From contig JAKEGM010000026.1 of assembly GCA_022615575.1 (NCBI GenBank), forward strand, positions 1-63,845: a stretch of 63,845 nt of DNA, given 5' to 3'. This DNA is from Planctomycetales bacterium (GTDB taxonomy: Bacteria; Planctomycetota; Phycisphaerae; Sedimentisphaerales; Anaerohalosphaeraceae). The notes below the pieces were generated by a model that saw nothing but the letters and a program-made list of their open reading frames with translations, had not been told where the DNA came from and searched no databases. Shown here one piece after another: positions 43,064-52,240 of this stretch. A program made the position numbers and the translations under genes. Each line of letters starts with the position of its first letter. Positions within the stretch are counted from its first letter, which is position 1.

Positions 43064-44527
43064 TAAATTCTTTTTTTCGGCCAGCGGTTTGAGCAGCGGG
43101 AACAGCACCACATCGCGGATGCTGGTCGCATTGGTCAGCAGCATGACCAGCCGGTCGATGCCGATACCCAGCCCGCCCGCCGGCGGCATCCCGTATTTGA
43201 GCGACTGAATGAAATCCTCGTCCATCTTGGCCATGCTTTCCTCTTCAGAAAGCCCGCGAAGCTGCGAGCGGAAGTTGGCTTCCTGCACATCGGGGTCGTT
43301 TAACTCGGTGTAGGCATTGGCCAGTTCCATCGTACCGACAAACAGTTCAAACCGCTCCGCATAACGGGGATCGCTTTTGCTCTGTTTGGTCAGCGGGCAA
43401 ATCGCCGCCGGATAGTCCATCACAAACGTCGGATGGATCAGGTGCGATTCGACCGTCTCTTCGAACACGGCGTTGATGACCACCGCATCGTCCATATTTG
43501 TTTCGTTAATCCCCAATTGACGTGCCTTGGCGCGCACGGAGGGCAGATCGTCAATGCCGCAGCCGGCGTGTTCGGCCAGCAGGTCGGCATACCGGGCGCG
43601 CCGCCACGGGCGGGAATAGTCAATCTGCATCGCGCCAAACGGCAGCATCCGGCCGCCGCAATGCGCCTCGATCAGCGAACAAACCAGCTCCTCGGTCAAC
43701 TCCATCATCACGCTGTAATCGGCATAGGCCTGGTACAGCTCCATCATCGTGAATTCCGGGTTATGCCGCGTGCTGAGACCCTCGTTGCGGAAGTTGCGGT
43801 TGATTTCAAAAACCTTTTCCATTCCGCCGACCAGCAGCCGCTTGAGAAACAATTCCGGCGCAATCCGCAAAAACAGGTCCAGGTTCAGGGAGTTGTGATG
43901 GGTGATAAACGGCCGCGCCGCCGCCCCGCCGGCCTGCGACTGCATCATCGGCGTTTCCACCTCGATAAAATCCCGCTCGTTGAGAAAGCGGCGTATCGAC
44001 GCCAACATCGCGCTGCGCGTCTTGAAACGCGCCATCACCTCGGGATTGGCCCACAGGTCCACATACCGCATCCGGTACCGCATGTCCGTGTCGGCCAGGC
44101 CATGAAATTTTTCCGGCGGCGGAAGCAGGGATTTGCTCAGGAGCGTAACGGACTCCGCCCAAATGGTAATTTCGCCGGTTTTTGTTTTGCCCAGCGTCCC
44201 TTCGGCGCCGATGATGTCGCCCAGGTCCAGCAGCTTGAGAAACTCCCACTGCTCGGCCATCAATTGCTTGCTAAGCCCCAGCTGAATGGTTCCGCTGGAG
44301 TCGCGCAAGGTCACAAAAATAAGCTTGCCGATATCCCGCAGCAGCACGACGCGTCCCGCGCAGCAGGCCCGCCGGCCTTCCGCATAACCGGCCTTGACCG
44401 TTTCGGCGGCCGCCGCATTCTCAAAACGGCCCCCGTAGGGATCCACATTAAACTGGCGGGCTTTTTGCAGTTTTTCGCGCCGCTGCCGCTCAAATTTGCT
44501 CATGTCTGTCAGTGCGTCTTCCGTCAC
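43043..44527 (-). CDS. lysS: lysyl-tRNA synthetase, class II
   Basis: Charges tRNA-Lys. The 494-residue product has the OB-fold anticodon domain (about 55-160; RVVLLRDIGKLIFVTLRDSS), class II motif 2 RNEGLSTRHNPEFTMMELY near 250, and motif 3 GLGIGIDRLVMLLTN near 450. The last residues, AEKKNLATEDTE, do not match LysS and are encoded by a repeat (see 42973-43063). The start is a GTG with AAGGA about 8 bp upstream; an ATG eight codons later lacks a ribosome site. Confidence 0.96.
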   Translation of the reverse strand: MTEDALTDMSKFERQRREKLQKARQFNVDPYGGRFENAAAAETVKAGYAEGRRACCAGRVVLLRDIGKLIFVTLRDSSGTIQLGLSKQLMAEQWEFLKLLDLGDIIGAEGTLGKTKTGEITIWAESVTLLSKSLLPPPEKFHGLADTDMRYRMRYVDLWANPEVMARFKTRSAMLASIRRFLNERDFIEVETPMMQSQAGGAAARPFITHHNSLNLDLFLRIAPELFLKRLLVGGMEKVFEINRNFRNEGLSTRHNPEFTMMELYQAYADYSVMMELTEELVCSLIEAHCGGRMLPFGAMQIDYSRPWRRARYADLLAEHAGCGIDDLPSVRAKARQLGINETNMDDAVVINAVFEETVESHLIHPTFVMDYPAAICPLTKQSKSDPRYAERFELFVGTMELANAYTELNDPDVQEANFRSQLRGLSEEESMAKMDEDFIQSLKYGMPPAGGLGIGIDRLVMLLTNATSIRDVVLFPLLKPLAEKKNLATEDTE

Positions 44528-44559
44528 CGTTTATTTCCTTTCCGGCATCCGCGGGCCGC

Positions 44560-46791
44560 TTACTGAGCCGGCGCGGCGGGGGCGCTGTCGGCAACCGCCT
44601 GCGGCAGCGTCAGCGTTTGGCCCCGGCCAACCAATTGACTCTGGAGAACGAGCAGCCCGATCGAAAGCTGCGGATCCGCCCGCAACGTTTCCTCCAGGCG
44701 GTGACGCCGGCTTGCGGCGCCGTTTTCCGGGTTCTCCGTTTGGCCCAGCACGTCGTTGTCGCGCTGAATATCGACCATTTTCTGCATTTCATTGGTCAGC
44801 ATTTCGACCTCGATATCCGGAGCGATGCCCCATTCCTTCAGGCCGAGCTTTTCCATCTGATAACGGTTCTTAACCTGCTGATTGCTGGGCAGGTGGTAAT
44901 AAGCAACCGTGTATTTAAGCTGTGAACCGCCGCCCGTAAAATCGGTGACGACCTGCACGCTGCCCTTGCCGTAACTGCGCTGCCCGACCAGCGTGGCCCG
45001 GTGGTATTCGGGATCCTGCAGAGCGCCGGCCACAATTTCTGAAGCGCTGGCGCTGAAGTTGTTGATCAAAACAACCATCGGATAATCCGGGTGCGTTCCG
45101 CTGCGGTGGGCTATCTCGTAGGTCTCCATCCCCTGACGGGGCTTGCTCTTGACGATAATGCCTTCCTGGACAAACAGATCGACCACTTCCGCCGCGGCCT
45201 GCAAATACCCGCCGCTGTTAAAACGCAGGTCCAGAATCAGCCCCCCAAGGCCGTCCTTTTCGAGCTTCCGGAGGACCTCGTCCAAATCCGGCCCGGAGGT
45301 CTCCGTGAACGATGTCAGCCGCACATACCCGACCCGGTTGTCCGCGTCGATCCAATAATTCCACTGTCCGTCCGCATCGCGCGTCCAGCCCCTCAGCGGC
45401 TGTACAACAATCCGGCCGCGGGTAAGGGTCACATCCCTGGTCTGGCCGGTCGAAGGCCGCCGGATAGTCAGCGTCACCTGGGTTCCTTTAGGGCCGGTGA
45501 TTTTATCGATGGCACAATAAATCGTCATTTCGCCCGTGGGTTCGCCGTTAACCGCAATAATCTCATCCTCCGCATCCAGCCCGGATTTATACGCCGGCGT
45601 ATCCGGCAGCAGACTGATTATCTTCAGGACGCCCGTGGCTTTGGAAATCTCCACCCCGATTCCCGTAAACTGCTGGGTCATGCTCTTTTCAAAGTCCTGC
45701 ACATTCCACGGCCAGACCATGTTGGTGAACGGATCCAGCGCCGCAAACGACGCTTCGGTCACATGGGCAATCACAACCGATTCCGGCAGATTCAGCGTAG
45801 CGGCGTTCAGGGCAAGCACCTCGTCCAGGAAGCGGTTGACATCATCCTCCGCCGGCGGCGGCTCGGCGGTCTGCGCGTCTGTTTGCGCCTTCAGCGTTTC
45901 CAGGCCCGCAATCCATTGATCGACGGCCTCTTTCGGCGCCGACCAGGCCGTTTTTTCCTGTGTTTTCTCGAGCAGCCTGCCCATCAGCCGGCAGCGCGAT
46001 ATCGCCTTGGTGATCATCGCGCGGTAATCCAGCTCGCTGACATAATTGATGTTCAGAAGATGCAGCGCCCGACGGAACATCGCCGCCTCGACGCCTTTGT
46101 ACCGTTCAGAAGCCATTTCCCCGCAGCTGCTGTCCTCCAGCGCCAGCTCGACTTCCGCCAGTTCGAGCATTTCTTCGGCCTTGTCACGATACGACGTATC
46201 GTCTTTGTACAGCAGGGTCAGAACGTAATAGCAATGGGCATACGCATCCACCCACTTGCCCTGCTCCTCATACCGCTGGCCGTCCGCTTTCATCTGCTCC
46301 ATCATGCGCCTGACGAAGGGGTCGTCAAACAACTGGGCTTTTTGCTCTTCGGCCGCGTATTCCCGAACCCGATACACCGTCAGCATCGTTTCGTCAATAT
46401 CGTTGACGTCGATGACGTTGGCGTCCGATACGCGCTTTTCAATCGTTTTAAGCTTTTCTGTCTGTTCCAGATAAGCGGCCTGTTTTTCCTGCTGGCGATA
46501 CTGCTCAATCTGGCGATACTGCTCAATCAGCCGCTGCATCTGCCGGGCCTGTGGGGTATCGGGGTTCTGCAGAACGATCTGCTGGGCCCGCTCAAAATCG
46601 CCCCGGCAGATGTTTTCAGCCGCTTCACGAACGGATTCCGCCGCACCCGCGGCGGCCGGCTGTCCCTCCAGCGCCGCAGACGGGGCCTCTCTGGACTCCG
46701 GCTCCGGGTTGCAGGAACTGCCCGCTAAAATCAGCGCCCCCAGAAAAACTATTCCCTTCCACAACAGCGCGTTTTTTTTATACATCTTCAA
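44560..46791 (-). CDS. carboxyl-terminal processing peptidase (S41) with PDZ domain, lipoprotein
   Basis: A 743-residue envelope protease. The signal ends in AGSSC, a probable lipid-anchor Cys. Residues 60-330 are Glu/Gln-rich helices, with a short repeat IEQYRQIEQYRQQ. A PDZ domain at about 385-460 (GIGVEISKATGVLKIISLLP, KSGLDAEDEIIAVNGEPTGE) precedes the S41 domain: GYVRLTSFTE, GGLILDLRFNSGGYL, the nucleophile in NNFSASASEIVAGAL (Ser about 580) and the Lys in RSYGKGSVQ (about 610). It probably trims or degrades periplasmic proteins. The start is a TTG with GAGGA about 9 bp upstream. Confidence 0.9.
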   Translation of the reverse strand: MKMYKKNALLWKGIVFLGALILAGSSCNPEPESREAPSAALEGQPAAAGAAESVREAAENICRGDFERAQQIVLQNPDTPQARQMQRLIEQYRQIEQYRQQEKQAAYLEQTEKLKTIEKRVSDANVIDVNDIDETMLTVYRVREYAAEEQKAQLFDDPFVRRMMEQMKADGQRYEEQGKWVDAYAHCYYVLTLLYKDDTSYRDKAEEMLELAEVELALEDSSCGEMASERYKGVEAAMFRRALHLLNINYVSELDYRAMITKAISRCRLMGRLLEKTQEKTAWSAPKEAVDQWIAGLETLKAQTDAQTAEPPPAEDDVNRFLDEVLALNAATLNLPESVVIAHVTEASFAALDPFTNMVWPWNVQDFEKSMTQQFTGIGVEISKATGVLKIISLLPDTPAYKSGLDAEDEIIAVNGEPTGEMTIYCAIDKITGPKGTQVTLTIRRPSTGQTRDVTLTRGRIVVQPLRGWTRDADGQWNYWIDADNRVGYVRLTSFTETSGPDLDEVLRKLEKDGLGGLILDLRFNSGGYLQAAAEVVDLFVQEGIIVKSKPRQGMETYEIAHRSGTHPDYPMVVLINNFSASASEIVAGALQDPEYHRATLVGQRSYGKGSVQVVTDFTGGGSQLKYTVAYYHLPSNQQVKNRYQMEKLGLKEWGIAPDIEVEMLTNEMQKMVDIQRDNDVLGQTENPENGAASRRHRLEETLRADPQLSIGLLVLQSQLVGRGQTLTLPQAVADSAPAAPAQ

Positions 46792-46904
46792 AGGTATTTT
46801 TCCTCTTTTTTAAGATTATCATCGATACGATAACAGGACAGGACGGCCCTCAGCCGCCCCGCCGCGGTTCGTCCATCACATCTTTTGTGCCGACTCTGTA
46901 ATTC

Positions 46905-47855
46905 TTACATGCATTCAGCGGCCTTGCCGGCACAACCGAGAACATGCAGCTTGTGTTTGACCATTTGTTTGATTGCCTCGCGGCCGGGGCCCAGATAATG
47001 CCGCGGATCAAATTCGCCGGGTTTTTCAGCAAAAACCTGGCGGATTTTCGCCGTCAAGGCCATTCGCAGGTCGGTATCGATATTGACCTTGCAGACCCCC
47101 ATTTTGGCGGCTTTGCTGATCGCCTCTTCCGGGACACCCATCGCATCGGGCATCTTGCCGCCGTATTTATTGATTAATTCCTTAAATTCCGGCAGCACGC
47201 TGCTGGAGCCGTGCATGACCAACGGAAACCCAGGCAGTTTTTTACCTATCTTTTCCACTACATCGAACGCCAGTTTGGGGGCGGTTTTGAATTTGTAGGC
47301 CCCGTGGCTGGTGCCGATGGCAACCGCCAGGGAATCCACTCCTGTTTTCTCCACAAACCGAACCGCCTGATCCGGGTCCGTCAAGTGCTTGAGGACATCG
47401 TCGTGGCTAAGCCCCACCACATCTTCCTCAATGCCGCCAAGCTGGCCCAGTTCGGCTTCGACCACGACCCCGTTGTCGTGGGCGTATTCGACAACCTGCC
47501 GGGTCAGCCGGATGTTTTCCTCGAACGGATGATGTGAACCGTCGATCATCACGGAGGTAAAGCCGTCGTCCACACATTGCTTACACGTATCAAACGTGTC
47601 GCCGTGGTCCAGGTGCATGCAGATCGGGATGTCCGGGTTTTCCGCCACGGCCACATCAATAATCGCCTTCAGATAGCTCATGCTGGCATACGACCGCGCG
47701 CCGCGGGATATCTGCAGAATCAGCGGGGCCTTTTCCTCGGCAATCGCCGCAACGATGCCTTGGGTAATTTCCATATTGTTGACATTAAACGCCCCGACGG
47801 CATAGCCGTTTTTATACGCCCTCTCAAACATTTTTTTCGATGTTACCAAAGCCAT
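46905..47855 (-). CDS. fba: class II fructose-bisphosphate aldolase
   Basis: Zinc enzyme splitting fructose 1,6-bisphosphate. The 316-residue product has AVGAFNVNNMEITQGI, the zinc ligand motif CMHLDHGDT, the region VVEAELGQLGGIEEDV, LAVAIGTSHGAYKF and MHGSSSVLPEF with another zinc His, and KVNIDTDLRMA. It is of the longer Fba type common in many bacteria. It lies between the LptD-like gene and the S41 protease, an unlinked metabolic gene in an otherwise envelope-oriented cluster. Confidence 0.95.
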   Translation of the reverse strand: MALVTSKKMFERAYKNGYAVGAFNVNNMEITQGIVAAIAEEKAPLILQISRGARSYASMSYLKAIIDVAVAENPDIPICMHLDHGDTFDTCKQCVDDGFTSVMIDGSHHPFEENIRLTRQVVEYAHDNGVVVEAELGQLGGIEEDVVGLSHDDVLKHLTDPDQAVRFVEKTGVDSLAVAIGTSHGAYKFKTAPKLAFDVVEKIGKKLPGFPLVMHGSSSVLPEFKELINKYGGKMPDAMGVPEEAISKAAKMGVCKVNIDTDLRMALTAKIRQVFAEKPGEFDPRHYLGPGREAIKQMVKHKLHVLGCAGKAAECM

Positions 47856-47931
47856 AAGAACTCCCTTTAAAATTTAGGATTAACTTTTCTTTCTATCGTC
47901 GCGCCGCCGGAAGCGGCCGTGATTCATCATC

Positions 47932-50900
47932 TCATTCATCCCAGCGGGACCCGGTCAGGGCGGTGTACTTGCGCGAGCCCACCGCCAGTTCATCGACTCC
48001 CTGCGGCCAGACGCTGAACATCACCGAACTGCGGTCCAGCGATTCATCCAGCGAAAAACTCACCGCGTAGAACAGCCGATGGTATTGACGCACCAGGGCC
48101 AGATCGCTGCGAATCGACTTTCCAAAGTCGAAATCATATTCCTGCGAAAAGGTCGCCACATAGCGAGGGCTGAGCCGGTAGGTCACCGCCGCCACAAACG
48201 AATTGGACCCTTTTTCATAAAAATCGTCCGTTCCGTCGCCGTTCTTGTCCACCGCGATAATGACCGGCCGCAGATAGCGGGTTCCCACATAGTAGCTGAC
48301 ATCCGGAAAAACAAACCGGCTGACGCCGGCATCCAGCTGCTGAATATCGCCGCTGTTGACGTCGTAATTCATATCGCTGAGCAGCGAGAAGGTGTCCGAC
48401 ATGCGCCAGACATATTCGGCATTGAGGGTGTCCCGCACGAGGCCGTAGTAGTTTTCATCGCGGCGAAGCAGCAGCGGAATCGACGGATCGTTATAGACAA
48501 AACCGGCCGGACCGTAGGTTCGCGGCGGACCGATGGCATCGTCGGCGTCCTCGTCCACCCAGGTCGTCTCAACATCCAGCCGCATCCAGTCCAGCGACCG
48601 GATATTCTGCTCGCTGCCGCGGTGCGTCTGCCATCGCTGAAGCAGGCCCACATGGACGGCGTCCCGCATATCCACCGCATCGTCGCTGGCCTCGTACAGG
48701 ACCGTCTCCGCATACGGGGTCAGGATATGACGCATCCCCTTCAGGTCCCAGAAGGTCGAGCGGTAATAGGGGTCTTCCTTCCAGAACATCGTGGAAGCCC
48801 GCATGCCCGTTTCCCCCAGAAACACCTGATCCTCGCTCCCGACATACTGCCCGTTAATATCCCGGTCATAACCATAATTGTCTTCAAACCCGTAATTGCC
48901 CGCCACAAACGGAACAAGCTTGACCGTTTCCCACATCAGCGGCAGGTCCACTTCGTTGCGGGTGAACGCAAAGGTATAAAAATCGCTCGTGTCCTGCGGC
49001 CCCTCATCGGCGTCCTCATCGAAGCGGTCGCGGAAACGCGCCACCTGGCTGTCGCTGTACCAGGTCAGGCGGTGGTCCCAGAACGACTGGCCGGTTCGAT
49101 GATATTCAATGCTCGGCAGTTCTTCCGTGGTGGTTTCAAAATCGTTGATGCGGACCTTGCCGAGAATGGAGAACGCCTGATTGTCCCAGATCTTTTTCAG
49201 ATGAACCAGCGTTTCCTGCCCCTTGTCCGTATAAAACTCATGACGGTACAGCGACTCCATGAAATTCCGGTCGGAAACCCAGCCGGCTTCAAGGGTCAGC
49301 TGCCAATCGTCCGGCAGATACTGGCGATGCCTGAAACTGAACCGTCCGCGCGTATCCTCTTCAGGGTCAATGTTTTTGCGCGTCCGCCCCAAATCGTCTT
49401 CGCCCCGATCGGTCATAACATAACCAACCAGCGACCCCTTGGAATCGTCGGTTTCGTATTCGTTTTCCACCCCCCCGCCGACACCGCGGTCGCTGAAGTA
49501 GTCCACCGCCAGCCGGCTGTCCGCCCAGGCGGGGTCCTTGATCCCCAGCAGCCGGGCCAGGTACCAGCGGCTTTCGATGGTCGTGCCGAATGTGGAATCG
49601 TTCCCGATCGCCAGCCGGCTGAGCGGAATATCGGGGCGGGCAAAATTCGTAACAACGTCAGGCCAGGTGAAAAAGGGAATGCTCCCATATCGGGCGGTCA
49701 CATCCTTGAGGTGCCCTTCGTACTGAACCGCAACGTCCTTCTGCTCCGTAAGGCGCCGCCGCTGTTCCAGCGCTTCCCCCGTCAACAGCACCATTTTGGA
49801 CGCATTCAGAGAGATTTGCGGAAAATAAAATTCGCTGCTGGTCAGCTGAATATCCCGGGCCTCAAAAATATCCCGGCTGACACGGCCCAGCATTTGGGCC
49901 CGCAAATAGATCGGCAGCCCCCGGTTGTCGTCATAGACCCGCATGGAGGCGTTCACCACCATCGCCCGCTGCCGGATGAAATCGTAATACACCTCATCGG
50001 CGCGCGTGGTTCGATTGCCCTCGGTCATGACAATATTGCCGGAAAGGTACACCGCCCTGACAGGGCCTGCCCCTAACTGCCCGCTGCCGGCGGCGTCCGC
50101 TTCAAGAACAAACTGGTCTTTTTCAAAAAAGACAACCAGATTGTCGGCCATAAACTCTATCAGGTAATCTTCCGAGCGTTTCTGCCAAAGGTAAAACCGC
50201 CCCGAGGCGGTAACCACGTCCTGTCCATCGGGCATCGGCGTTTTTTGAATTCGCGGGACCGGCTCCCACACAGCGGACAGATGAACCGGAAATACCGGCG
50301 CTGCCGGCTGCTGCGAATCGGCCGCTTCCTGTGATTGGCGGAGCTGCTCGGCCATTGCCACCGACGGGGGCAGGGTCTCGTCCGGTTTGTTTTCTGGGTG
50401 GGCGATGACTTCCTGGGGGCTTGGCACCCGGGCGCCCGCACGGACCGCAGGGCCGGAAGGAATCTGCTCAGCAGCCCTCAAGCCGCGGCCGTACAAGTCG
50501 TAATCCTTCAAATAATCCGGCGTAATGGGGGTTTGGGTATCGGCGGTGGCATAGACCTGGCCGGTCACCAAAAACTGCGTCACAAGCGCCTGGGCCCCTT
50601 CGACCATAAAATGCTGCACAGGAGTCGTCTTGGATTTAGGACCCTGCTGCACGGAAACATCGCCTTCCATATACACACGGGCGCGCCAGGCCTGCCCTGT
50701 GCCGAATCCCGCCTGTTCCGCTCCCTGCGGCTGAAGCCAGACAACCGCATTGCGGCTGGTCAGAAGATTGTCCCCGATCTGGACCGACACGCCGCCTTCC
50801 AGCAGCATTGTCTGCGTCCACTCTGCCGCCACCGGCTGCCAGCAGACCGTCATGGTCGGTGCGGCCACGTGAAGGTCCTGCCCGACCAGACCCGCCGCCG

Positions 50901-50973
50901 AGTCCGCCCCGGCGCCGACGGAAAGCCCGCTGCACGCCGCCAGGAACATCACTGCCAGAATGCTGTTTACCAT
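47932..50973 (-). CDS. LptD-like outer-membrane LPS-assembly protein
   Basis: About 1013 residues with a signal peptide (MVNSILAVMFLAACSG), an OstA/LptA-like beta-jelly-roll near 35-120 (LLEGGVSVQIGDNLLTSRNA, MEGDVSV), a Pro/Gln-rich linker, a second OstA-like stretch near 290-360 (ADNLVVFFEKDQFVLEADAA, LSGNIVMTEGN) and a C-terminal barrel of alternating strands. This is the architecture of LptD, but sequence identity to model LptD is low by eye, and the cysteine pairs used for disulfide control in E. coli LptD are absent. No other lpt gene is nearby. A TATAAT promoter precedes it. Confidence 0.68.
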   Translation of the reverse strand: MVNSILAVMFLAACSGLSVGAGADSAAGLVGQDLHVAAPTMTVCWQPVAAEWTQTMLLEGGVSVQIGDNLLTSRNAVVWLQPQGAEQAGFGTGQAWRARVYMEGDVSVQQGPKSKTTPVQHFMVEGAQALVTQFLVTGQVYATADTQTPITPDYLKDYDLYGRGLRAAEQIPSGPAVRAGARVPSPQEVIAHPENKPDETLPPSVAMAEQLRQSQEAADSQQPAAPVFPVHLSAVWEPVPRIQKTPMPDGQDVVTASGRFYLWQKRSEDYLIEFMADNLVVFFEKDQFVLEADAAGSGQLGAGPVRAVYLSGNIVMTEGNRTTRADEVYYDFIRQRAMVVNASMRVYDDNRGLPIYLRAQMLGRVSRDIFEARDIQLTSSEFYFPQISLNASKMVLLTGEALEQRRRLTEQKDVAVQYEGHLKDVTARYGSIPFFTWPDVVTNFARPDIPLSRLAIGNDSTFGTTIESRWYLARLLGIKDPAWADSRLAVDYFSDRGVGGGVENEYETDDSKGSLVGYVMTDRGEDDLGRTRKNIDPEEDTRGRFSFRHRQYLPDDWQLTLEAGWVSDRNFMESLYRHEFYTDKGQETLVHLKKIWDNQAFSILGKVRINDFETTTEELPSIEYHRTGQSFWDHRLTWYSDSQVARFRDRFDEDADEGPQDTSDFYTFAFTRNEVDLPLMWETVKLVPFVAGNYGFEDNYGYDRDINGQYVGSEDQVFLGETGMRASTMFWKEDPYYRSTFWDLKGMRHILTPYAETVLYEASDDAVDMRDAVHVGLLQRWQTHRGSEQNIRSLDWMRLDVETTWVDEDADDAIGPPRTYGPAGFVYNDPSIPLLLRRDENYYGLVRDTLNAEYVWRMSDTFSLLSDMNYDVNSGDIQQLDAGVSRFVFPDVSYYVGTRYLRPVIIAVDKNGDGTDDFYEKGSNSFVAAVTYRLSPRYVATFSQEYDFDFGKSIRSDLALVRQYHRLFYAVSFSLDESLDRSSVMFSVWPQGVDELAVGSRKYTALTGSRWDE

Positions 50974-51058
50974 AGACGTACGTTCCAAACGCGAAAAACG
51001 GTTTTTTTTCTTCTTCTGTATCTACCCGCAATCGTGCATTACAGACAGATTGCCCAAA

Positions 51059-51087
51059 ATTATAGCGTTTGGGCCGGTTAATGCCAG
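51059..51087 (-). promoter_or_regulatory. promoter of the LptD-like gene
   Basis: On the minus strand CTGGCA (51087-51082) and a perfect TATAAT (51064-51059) are 17 bp apart, giving a leader of about 80 nt. Confidence 0.5.
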
Positions 51088-51138
51088 TTTAAAAACCGGA
51101 ATAATCCACGGGGAAATACACACCCCAAAAGTCTCGTA

Positions 51139-51918
51139 TTAGAGACGCTGGTAATGAATGACGGCCCGATAAAGGCCGTTAACACGATTGGTTTTGACTA
51201 TCACCGGGGCATAATGGTCGTTGCGCGGCTGAAGGCGGATTCTCTCATCCGCTTCAAAGAAAACCCGCTTAAAGGTGGTTTCATGAGGCGATTTGAGGCG
51301 AACAAAGCAATCGTCGGCGTTCTGAACATCCGCCGCCGGCGAGAAAATAACGATATCCCCCTCGGAAAACTTCGGCTGCATCGAATCCCCCACGACGCGT
51401 ACCGCAAAGGCATTGGGATCGTGAATATCGGGACAGCGGACATAGTCATCGGCGAATCCAACCGGATACCCCATGTCGTCAAATTCCGCCGGATACCCCG
51501 CCGGAACCTTGTTGATAACCGGCACCCACTGGCCGGGTTTTTCTTTCATGGGCGCTTCGGATTCGGCGTCGAGTTCATAGCCGCTCAGCAGTTTTCCAAG
51601 CTTATTGGGCGCAATTCTGTGGCCGATAATATCCTTGAATATCTGCCGAAACCGGCGATTTTCCGCATCGATGGCCTCATAATCCTGCCGGACATCAGCC
51701 GGCATCCGCTCGACATGGGCGATATGCTGCAAATGCCCCGGTTCAAACTGAAGATGCTCTTCGAGCTTGCAAAGCAATTTGTCGCTGGGGGGATTTTTGA
51801 CTCGGCCGGTCTCAATGGTTGAAAGATACGGCTTGGAAAAACCGGTCAGCGAGGCCACCTCGTCCAGCGTCAAATCGAGTTCTTCCCTGCGTTTTCGCAA
51901 TATTTGGCCTAATGACAT
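51139..51918 (-). CDS. XRE-family repressor with LexA-like S24 peptidase domain
   Basis: A 259-residue regulator. Residues 4-60 are a helix-turn-helix of the XRE type (LRKRREELDLTLDEVASLTG, SKPYLSTIETGRVKNP). Residues 130-255 are an S24/LexA-type peptidase: Ala140-Gly141 in KVPAGYP, Ser179 in VVGDSMQPKFSEGD and Lys217 in TTFKRV. The spacings Ala to Ser (39) and Ser to Lys (38) are close to those of LexA (35 and 37), so self-cleavage is plausible. It may respond to DNA damage. The ATG at 51918 sits 7 bp after a TATAAT box; see the promoter entry. Confidence 0.88.
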   Translation of the reverse strand: MSLGQILRKRREELDLTLDEVASLTGFSKPYLSTIETGRVKNPPSDKLLCKLEEHLQFEPGHLQHIAHVERMPADVRQDYEAIDAENRRFRQIFKDIIGHRIAPNKLGKLLSGYELDAESEAPMKEKPGQWVPVINKVPAGYPAEFDDMGYPVGFADDYVRCPDIHDPNAFAVRVVGDSMQPKFSEGDIVIFSPAADVQNADDCFVRLKSPHETTFKRVFFEADERIRLQPRNDHYAPVIVKTNRVNGLYRAVIHYQRL

Positions 51919-51925
51919 GGCCCCA

Positions 51926-51953
51926 ATTATAAGTAACACAGCATCATACGCAA
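51926..51953 (-). promoter_or_regulatory. promoter of the S24 repressor, probably leaderless
   Basis: TTGCGT (51953-51948) and a perfect TATAAT (51931-51926) on the minus strand, 16 bp apart. Only 7 bp lie between the -10 box and the ATG at 51918, so the transcript should begin at the start codon. Confidence 0.55.
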
Positions 51954-52114
51954 GCGTTTTTTTGCTGATTATCCAACAAAATCAAGTCCTTTCCGCTGCC
52001 GGAAATCCCCAAGACGCCCCCTTATCCTCTCCCTGCAAAAGCCCCTCCCCCGCCTGACTGCAATCCCGGTCGGGAAAATCTGCAATTCGCCGCGCCCTGC
52101 ATTGGCCTTTTGTC

Positions 52115-52144
52115 TTGGCAATGATACCCGGTGTCATGTATAAT
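52115..52144 (+). promoter_or_regulatory. pseudopilin promoter with dyad in the spacer
   Basis: TTGGCA at 52115-52120 and TATAAT at 52139-52144, spacer 18 bp. The spacer is an imperfect palindrome, ATGATACCCGGTGTCAT (52121-52137), in a position where a bound protein would block polymerase. Confidence 0.5.
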
Positions 52145-52240
52145 TAATAGAGTGGAAACCGTTGTTTCGATTTTTGTGCCATTTTGGATTTCGCAGGCCG
52201 TGGGGAAAAAGAAGCTGTTCATCAGGAGAGAATGTAGAGT

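Larger units (their letters stand above)
51919..52240. other. divergent intergenic region between the S24 repressor and the pseudopilin gene
   Basis: Holds the repressor promoter on the minus strand (51926-51953) and the pseudopilin promoter on the plus strand (52115-52144) with an internal dyad. Between 51960 and 52110 I see no gene or further element. Confidence 0.5.

Noticed and set aside
48079-50076. 665-residue plus-strand frame opposite the LptD-like gene
   Set aside because: It is a shadow frame of the minus-strand gene; it lacks a ribosome site and has a composition typical of antisense GC-rich reading.
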